Positions 38,808-44,227 of a stretch of DNA of 44,227 nucleotides are shown piece by piece. Positions within the stretch are counted from its first letter, which is position 1; the number at the start of each line of letters is the position of its first letter. The translations under genes and the position numbers were made by a program. The notes under the pieces were generated by a model that saw only the letters and a program-made list of their open reading frames with translations, was not told where the DNA came from and did no database searches. Source of the stretch: a virus; the IMG/VR virus record IMGVR_UViG_3300025736_000054, positions 1 through 44,227 of that record; one strand, 5' to 3'.

Positions 38808-39128
38808 TTAATCTACTTTAAATGCACAAATAATACCAGATGTTAAATCAATATTTGTAAAATCACCATATATTACTATTCCTGCAGGTACTCCAATTCC
38901 GCTTAATTCTGTAGCAGCCAAGTCGTGACTTGACCCTTCTTCATTATTTTCATCAATCAGTTTTGAGAATATTGTATCATTTATTATTTGTATTGCAAAA
39001 TAGTTTCCAGTCACTTCAGCGTCTCCTGAAACAATATATTTTGTACTACAATTTGAACTCATTGACATATTAAGCATTTCCGCTGTTGTTCTCATCTCTT
39101 CTCTTCCGGTCATTCTTGTTATTGACAT
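38808..39128 (-). CDS. Small virion-associated protein, 106 residues
   Basis: Begins MSITRMTGREEMRTTAEMLN. The C-terminal part is a beta-type domain: GNYFAIQIINDTIFSKLIDE, SHDLAATELSGIGVPAGIVI and YGDFTNIDLTSGIICAFKVD. Proteins of this shape with 'AGIVIYGDFTNIDLTSG' occur near head and fibre genes in related phages. No Trp codons. It starts 3 nt after the preceding stop. Confidence 0.6.
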   Translation of the reverse strand: MSITRMTGREEMRTTAEMLNMSMSSNCSTKYIVSGDAEVTGNYFAIQIINDTIFSKLIDENNEEGSSHDLAATELSGIGVPAGIVIYGDFTNIDLTSGIICAFKVD

Positions 39129-39131
39129 AGT

Positions 39132-39386
39132 TTATTTAACTTTTCCTACCTTACTATCAGATCTACCATCTCCTTTAAACACTATTCCTTTTTCATCAAT
39201 TCAATACTCTACTTCTTCATTTTTTTTAGAAATATAAAGTGGATATCCATTATCGTCATAATCATCAAATGATAATGTATTATCACCGGTAATTTTTTTT
39301 AACTGATTAGTAAATTTTGAAGGATTTTCTTCCCCTCAGTTTATTATTTCTGCAATTATTTTTTTTACTATTTTACCTAATTTCAT
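39132..39386 (-). CDS. Hypothetical protein, 84 residues
   Basis: Begins MKLGKIVKKIIAEIINWGEE, a weak variant of the shared tag, followed by an acidic beta-like part (DNTLSFDDYDDNGYPLYISK; EVEYWIDEKGIVFKGDGRSD). Both Trp residues are TGA. AAGGAAAATT lies about 15 nt upstream of the ATG. Unknown function. Confidence 0.6.
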
Positions 39387-39405
39387 TGTTTTTAATTTTC
39401 CTTGT

Positions 39406-40074
39406 TTATTTTTCTCCGTTTTGTATTCATTCACTTCAAACATTAATTGCATTTTCTAAAGAATGTCTATAGAAAACAACAGATCTTGATAAGAATGCTT
39501 CGTTTAAATTATTAATTCTACCACCTTTATAATCCTTTAAGTCTCTTAAATATTCTGATGTATATTTAGTATGACTTTTCTTAAAGAAAAACTTTACAAA
39601 TTCAGAATATCCATTTTCGTTAGCTTCACGTTTAAATGTATTAATCGAAATTTTAAGCTCTGAGTCAATAGTCTCAATTGAAGTATTATTAAATCCAATT
39701 TTTTCAATTCCAACAAAAAAATCTCTCATTGCTTTAGCTTTTATTGTTATAAAGTCATTGAAATTATTTGGTGATCAATTTACAGCTTCATTTTTAATAT
39801 TATCAAGTATATTATAATAATCTCTTCTTGATGAATATTCTTTTGTTATTGCACTATTTTCGTCAACTTTTGTTAATAGAGTCGCATGTGCTGCATTATT
39901 ACGCTTATCAAGATCATCTATCTTGTCAATAATCTTTTTACTTCCTGAACTATATTTTAGTCATAAGCTTATAGCTGCAATTAGAAATGTGCCAAGTGTA
40001 CCAATTAGGTATCAAGTATTTTTATCAAATATTAAATTTGTTATTAATTCTGGTATGCTACTAATCATTTGCAT
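39406..40074 (-). CDS. Hypothetical protein with one N-terminal membrane segment, 222 residues
   Basis: A single hydrophobic segment (WYLIGTLGTFLIAAISLWL, about residues 21-39, both Trp from TGA) follows a short N-terminus. The rest is a charged, mostly helical domain (KKIIDKIDDLDKRNNAAHAT; FKREANENGYSEFVKFFFKK). Five TGA codons in total. The layout (short N-terminus, membrane anchor, helical domain) could suit a lysis or membrane-associated protein, but location downstream of the prohead protease does not decide this. Function unknown. Confidence 0.6.
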
Positions 40075-40102
40075 GGTTTATTTCTTTTAAATTTCCTTAT
40101 TT

Positions 40103-40708
40103 TTATATTAATTTTAATATATTAACTATAGTATTGTTTATTTCTTTTAACTTGTCATCATTAGCATTTGAATGATCAACACCTTCATTAACTTTTTCAT
40201 CCATAAATGCACCATAAGTTGAAGGATTGCTTACAAAGTCTCAGCAAATGATTTCAAAATCATCTTGCACTTCAACTGAGCCTGCAGATTCTTTAACAGA
40301 ACCTAAACCTCTTGAAGATATACCTAATCTTATATTACTTTTGAAAAGCTCTTTTAATATGTTACCTGCTGGAGTACTTAATACTTCAATCTTAGCTCAT
40401 ACTTCATTATTATCTCACCACAAGTCAAGTATTTGATGTGAAGTATTTTTCAATTCAACAACTGATGTATCTGGATGATCAAGTTCACCTAAAGCTCTTC
40501 TCTCTTTAATGAAAGTTCCTTTATACTTGTCTACTTCTCTTAAGAGAACGTCTTTCGGGTATTTTCTTCCATTTTGATTTTCAGTATCAGCTTCTTGAAC
40601 TTTGCCTTTAACGATTAGTCTACCACTATTTTTTTCTAGCGATTCATTAATTTGTTCTGGTGCAATGTCGAAGGGTATAGTATCTATTAATAATTTTTTA
40701 TTTTCCAT
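40103..40708 (-). CDS. Prohead core protease, gp21-like
   Basis: 201 residues. Family motifs are clear: NGRKYPKDVLLREVDKY, ALGELDHPD with the catalytic His (residue 78), LDLWWDNNEVWAKIEVL, RLGISSRGLGS with the catalytic Ser (131 or 132), and ICWDFVSNPSTYGAFM with the likely catalytic Asp 157. Three TGA codons are Trp; one directly precedes Asp 157. I chose the ATG at 40708 because it lies after the preceding stop. This serine protease matures the prohead by cutting scaffold, capsid and internal proteins after L/I-x-E. Confidence 0.92.
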
Positions 40709-40725
40709 TATAATTGTTTCTCTTT

Positions 40726-41004
40726 CTATTTTACTATACATCAATCAAGATGTCTATGAATCATATTTTCTTTTCCAACAAAGCTTCCGTCTGATAAATA
40801 CAAAGAAGCACCACTTTGAGTCATAATATGATTTCTAAGAACATATTTTACTTTATCATATTTTAGTTTTAAACTTCCTACTATTGCTCTACCTCAGCCA
40901 TAGCATATCTTACTTCCAGTACATACATTCTTTTCGCTTATGCCGAGCTCTTTTAGAAGATGAATTTCTTCCCTAATTAATTTCTTTAGTTCAGTTCTTT
41001 TCAT
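40726..41004 (-). CDS. Tagged small protein, 92 residues
   Basis: Begins MKRTELKKLIREEIHLLKEL. The body contains a Cys-rich turn (VCTGSKICYGWGRAIVGSLK) and a basic end (ENMIHRHLDWCIVK). Two TGA codons read as Trp; stop is TAG. It precedes the gp21-like gene by 17 nt. Function unknown; a packaged prohead protein is a possibility from the tag. Confidence 0.65.
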
Positions 41005-41019
41005 TATAGTTTAATTTTT

Positions 41020-41403
41020 TTACTTAGCTTTAGTATACTTCTTTTCTAATTTAGCGTCGCCAAGTATATGATCATTAAATATTTTTTCAGCTTTAACTTT
41101 ATCATTCTTTCCTTTAGATGAACCGAATATATAGTCTAGAAAAGTATCACCACGAATCACTTGCATAGTTTTATAAAAATCAAACTGGACTTCTTCATTT
41201 ATCTTTCCATCTTTTCCACTCTCTGAGTTTGAATTTCAATTCTTATCTATATATGAAAATAGCTTTTTCTTTTTTTCATCGCTGATGTTTTCAATATTTT
41301 CAATATCAATACTAAATTTTTTACATGCAGATTTGAAGAATGTTTGATATTCTTCTTTTGCTTCTCTAATTATTTTTCTAATTGTACTTTTTTTAATTTT
41401 CAT
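41020..41403 (-). CDS. Tagged (variant) small protein, 127 residues
   Basis: Begins MKIKKSTIRKIIREAKEEYQ, a variant of the tag. The remainder is highly charged (ENIENISDEKKKKLFSYIDK; SSKGKNDKVKAEKIFNDHIL; GDAKLEKKYTKAK) with one TGA-coded Trp (DKNWNSNS). Unknown function. It is in the cluster between portal and protease genes. Confidence 0.6.
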
Positions 41404-41415
41404 TTAATTTTTTCT

Positions 41416-41712
41416 TTACATCCATGTAGTTCTTTTTTTATAAAGATCAAAGTATATTGAAGCTATCTCCATACGTATAATTTTTTTCAACTTAGCTCAA
41501 TCCTGCTCATTAATTTCTTCCTTAACAAGCAACGGATCATAATATCTTTTTTCTTTTTTCTTTTTTTTCATGTCTTTTCTCAACACGGGATTTTTCTTTT
41601 TAAATGCTCCAGGAGTATTAAACTCTTCACTACCTGCAGTGGTACCTGTAGTAGTTATCTCGATTTGTAATATTGCGTCTTTAATGATATTCTTTAATTC
41701 TTTTCTTGTCAT
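41416..41712 (-). CDS. Tagged (variant) small protein, 98 residues
   Basis: Begins MTRKELKNIIKDAILQIEIT, a variant of the tag. A Lys-rich middle follows (GAFKKKNPVLRKDMKKKKKE), then a second helix at the end (DWAKLKKIIRMEIASIYFDL, then YKKRTTWM). The first of its two Trp is TGA. I prefer the ATG at 41712 over one at 41742 because it starts with the tag and clears the previous stop at 41717. Function unknown. Confidence 0.65.
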
Positions 41713-41716
41713 AAAA

Positions 41717-42628
41717 TTATTTAATATTTTCCAGTTTGTCAACTAACTCATATAGATATAGCAGAGCGGTGAATTGTTTATCTTTTACGACGCGACCTTT
41801 CTTTAAGCTACCTAGTTGTCTATTTAATTCAGAAAGTTTTATTTTGGTTACTTCGTCATCTATTTTAGAAGAAGAGATTATACCCTTGATTTTTTTATTT
41901 ATTCTAGTTACTTCTTTATTAACATATTCTCTTAATACATCTACATTAGAAAAATTATTGATATAAATTTTTAATAAACTTTTTTGAGCATAGTTCATAT
42001 CACCATACTTACTATTAAATTTTTCTATCAATAGCTTATACGTTAACAATTGAATGTCTTTATCCTGTTTCTTGTATTTCTCTAATATTTTATTATCATT
42101 CTTCATCTTATTAATAAGAGAGCTTTTCTTTACATTATCATTCATAATAAATTCAATAATATTGTATCGAGATTGCACCATATCTATCGGACTATAACTT
42201 ATGGACTCATTAATTTCCTGCTTTACAGTTCCTTCAAATAGTTTATATGTTGATGCTAAAACTTTATAGCTATCGATTGGCATTTTAAAAAACTGATCAA
42301 TATCAAAGCGTTTTTTAATTTCGTTTATTAAAGAATACTTGCTTTTTTTGAGAATACGTTCATTAAGCTTACTCCTGTTACCTAGCACTTCATCAATATA
42401 ATAATTTATTTGATTTTCTGTTTTCTTTGCTAGGTCATCTCCACCTTTAAGTATTAGGTTATACAATTGAAGCTCTTCACTTAGTATTGAATTTTTCGCA
42501 AAATATTTCTTAAATATCGACAGCGCTGCAGACTTTTGATTTTGCATTACATCCATAGTTATTTGTCTTGTTAGAAGCTCACAAATTAACCCTGTGTTTT
42601 TAAACTTAGAATGTTTAATTTTTTTCAT
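41717..42628 (-). CDS. Conserved hypothetical protein following the portal gene, 303 residues
   Basis: Begins MKKIKHSKFKNTGLICELLT and RQITMDVMQNQKSAALSIFK, a start I associate with a T4-like protein encoded next to the portal in marine phages. The whole protein is helical and basic; the end is KGRVVKDKQFTALLYLYELV. No Trp residues. Its promoter-like element TATTTATA is 34 nt upstream. The role is unknown, but neighbours suggest head assembly. Confidence 0.65.
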   Translation of the reverse strand: MKKIKHSKFKNTGLICELLTRQITMDVMQNQKSAALSIFKKYFAKNSILSEELQLYNLILKGGDDLAKKTENQINYYIDEVLGNRSKLNERILKKSKYSLINEIKKRFDIDQFFKMPIDSYKVLASTYKLFEGTVKQEINESISYSPIDMVQSRYNIIEFIMNDNVKKSSLINKMKNDNKILEKYKKQDKDIQLLTYKLLIEKFNSKYGDMNYAQKSLLKIYINNFSNVDVLREYVNKEVTRINKKIKGIISSSKIDDEVTKIKLSELNRQLGSLKKGRVVKDKQFTALLYLYELVDKLENIK

Positions 42629-42661
42629 TTTTCTCTCTCTTATATTGTTATGTATTATATA

Positions 42662-42669
42662 TATAAATA
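42662..42669 (-). promoter_or_regulatory. Putative promoter element TATTTATA after portal gene
   Basis: The coding strand reads AGTATTTATATATATAATAC in the 50-nt gap between portal and the next gene, 34 nt before the ATG at 42628. It would give separate transcription of the prohead genes. Confidence 0.4.
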
Positions 42670-42678
42670 CTAATTTTT

Positions 42679-44227
42679 TTAATAAATTATTTGTTTATTA
42701 TTTGTCTTATTGATAAAGAATAAGTCTATTTTTTCTAAAGAAAGTGGACTATTTCCTTTATATTTATGTCTAGTCGCTGCTGTATTAAGTCCCATTCTTT
42801 CATCTTTACTAAATAGCTCATCTGCTATTGAATCTTTCTTTTTCAAATAGTCAGCAGGATTTTTATTTTCATCCTTGTCATTGTCTTGATCCTCATTTGA
42901 GTCATTATTATCTTGATGTTGACTTGGATAAGCTCCAAATTCATCTTCATCTCCAACTTCCTCTTTTACAGGATCTTCTCCGTCATTTTCAATTGTATAT
43001 AATCTATATTTTCTTTTCTTATCCATAACGAGTTTCTTGCGATTCTCTTTAACTTCATCTTCTGAAAGTCCTAATATTTTTTCATATATATAATCTTCAC
43101 AAAGCATATCAATATCTTTAAGAGATGCTACTAAACTAGCTCTTCTATCTCATATTTCAATCTTTTCTTCTTCATATACAAGTGACGGGCTAGTTAATTC
43201 TAAATCAAAGTCAACAAGTGCATCATCTGTATACCCCTGACAGTATAGATGAATAGTAGCTATTTTATATAATTCCGAGATAGTAATTTTTTGTATTCTC
43301 TCAATTGTACGAGCAAATCTTAAGTCCATCGCTGCAAGAGTTGCTTTACCTTCAATATCTTCTTCATAGTTTAAAAATGCTTTTGGTATCTTTAATCCAG
43401 CCATCATCTTATTCCTAATATATTCAATATCATCAATTGTATCAAATGTAGTTCCATTTAAAGTTTCAATTGAGGTTCCGGTATCACCGCCTCTAACTGG
43501 TAAAAAGAAATCTTCAAGCATATTTTGAAGATTAAATTTCAAATTATATTCACCAGTTGTTGGATCGATATATGGTGCCTTCTTCATCTTATTAATAACT
43601 TCATTCATATATGTATCAATATCTTTTGGAGGTATATTACCAATGTCGATTTTGAAGACTCTCTTTTCAGGTGCTCTCATAATTCTATGAACCATCATTG
43701 CGTCTTCCATAAGACTTAATTGCTTCCAAGGTTTTCTAGCTCCTTCAATCATACTTCGTCCATATGGAAAATAATTTGAATCAGTAAACATTCTAAAATG
43801 AGCAACTTGGAAATTCATTAATTTATCACGAGTATTACCTAATAATGTAAAATAATAATCTTTAGGATTGAGAGGATCTTCACCTTCAACTCTCTGAATA
43901 TCATATACAGAAACTGGTATAACGTTAACTACACCATATTCATCTTGTATATCTAATTGTAAGAAGGTGTCTCCATACTTACACATATTTCTTATTCAAG
44001 ATCAAAGGTTAAACTCTATGTTTAAAATATCATAGAAAAGATTATTTAATATTTCTTTAATATCATTATTGTCGCTTTTGATGACTAAAAGATCTCCGGT
44101 TTCGTTTTCTGTAGTGGAATTATGAGTGTATAGTTTTCCTCCATCATTTGTTTCAATAGCATAAATATGAGTTTTTCCTGCATTTACTAAATCATATGCA
44201 TCTTCAATATCAACTCTTTCAATCGAT
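42679..44227 (-). CDS. Portal vertex protein, gp20-like, N-terminus outside window
   Basis: About 515 residues are visible; the reading frame is open at the window edge. Portal blocks: MCKYGDTFLQLDIQDEYGVV, GRSMIEGARKPWKQLSLMED, RIMRAPEKRVFKIDIGNIPP and KIPKAFLNYEEDIEGKATLA. The C-terminal region EKIEIWDRRASLVASLKDID continues through TGA at 43150-43152, followed by a long acidic tail ending NKTNNKQIIY. Three TGA codons are Trp (FNLWSWIRN, EIWDRR). The dodecameric portal is the DNA entry channel and connects head and neck. Confidence 0.93.

Noticed and set aside
2792-42669. T4-type late promoters TATAAATA on the plus strand
   Set aside because: They would transcribe away from every supported gene. 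I report the element as a coding-strand TATTTATA motif instead and leave its polarity open.
1-44227. Widespread pseudogenes or frameshifts, as suggested by short standard-code reading frames
   Set aside because: Almost all breaks are TGA codons in otherwise continuous, conserved frames, so they reflect recoding and not decay.

Overview
The window is part of the genome of an AT-rich, T4-like tailed phage (myovirus). Every gene I can support lies on the minus strand, packed end to end with short overlaps, so transcription runs from 44227 towards 1. The decisive point for reading it is the genetic code. UGA is a sense codon for tryptophan (as in translation table 4), and only TAA and TAG end genes. 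By hand count there are about 150 in-frame TGA codons, many at positions where Trp is conserved in well-known families (tail tube, prohead protease, major capsid protein, gp32, LysM-type baseplate protein, nuclease motif E-x-D-G-D-Y-W-H). Under the standard code most genes fall apart into fragments. A tRNA gene with anticodon UCA (13528-13622) is present to decode UGA, and it has an unusual long variable arm.

Layout, in transcription order. (a) 44227-28250, head and neck: portal, a conserved protein after it, several small proteins that share an N-terminal 'KSELKKIIREELLKE'-like tag, prohead protease gp21, small virion or decoration proteins (one with 14-residue repeats), a phage copy of ribosomal protein bS21, acidic scaffold gp22, major capsid gp23, and neck/tail-completion proteins resembling gp13-gp15. 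(b) 28220-23780, tail: an inserted EDxHD endonuclease gene, tail sheath gp18, tail tube gp19, a gp26-like hub protein, and a short frame-shifted partner. (c) 23686-15855: tape measure and large baseplate proteins. (d) 15842-8212, replication: a short family-A DNA polymerase, two small proteins, the tRNA, gp32, UvsX/RecA, a DUF5662-like protein, a 5'-3' exonuclease and a DnaB/gp41-type helicase. (e) 8204-636, one class II ribonucleotide reductase (NrdJ) broken into four open reading frames. (f) 613-1: three small genes, the last cut by the window edge.

The most striking system is the fractured NrdJ. The enzyme is interrupted at three active-site motifs (NP^C-GE, NAPNGN^TS, NSSK^TVNIP). At two of the sites the upstream piece ends in an intein N-half and the downstream piece starts with an intein C-half ending His-Asn, which predicts assembly by protein trans-splicing. 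Each gap holds a homing endonuclease of a different nuclease fold (GIY-YIG, Vsr-like EDxHD, PD-(D/E)XK). The first junction is odd. The upstream piece carries a whole Hint domain, and the downstream piece can give the expected Cys-Gly-Glu-Ile only if the ribosome jumps a UAG from a GGT to a GGA codon. One endonuclease gene has its ribosome-binding site buried in a 17-bp hairpin with a promoter-like sequence in the loop, the logic known for T4 intron endonucleases.

Host: not fixed by the sequence. Low GC, mostly weak Shine-Dalgarno sequences and a phage bS21 recall phages of marine bacteria or Bacteroidota, but this is inference. Carrying its own UCA tRNA suggests a host that uses the standard code.
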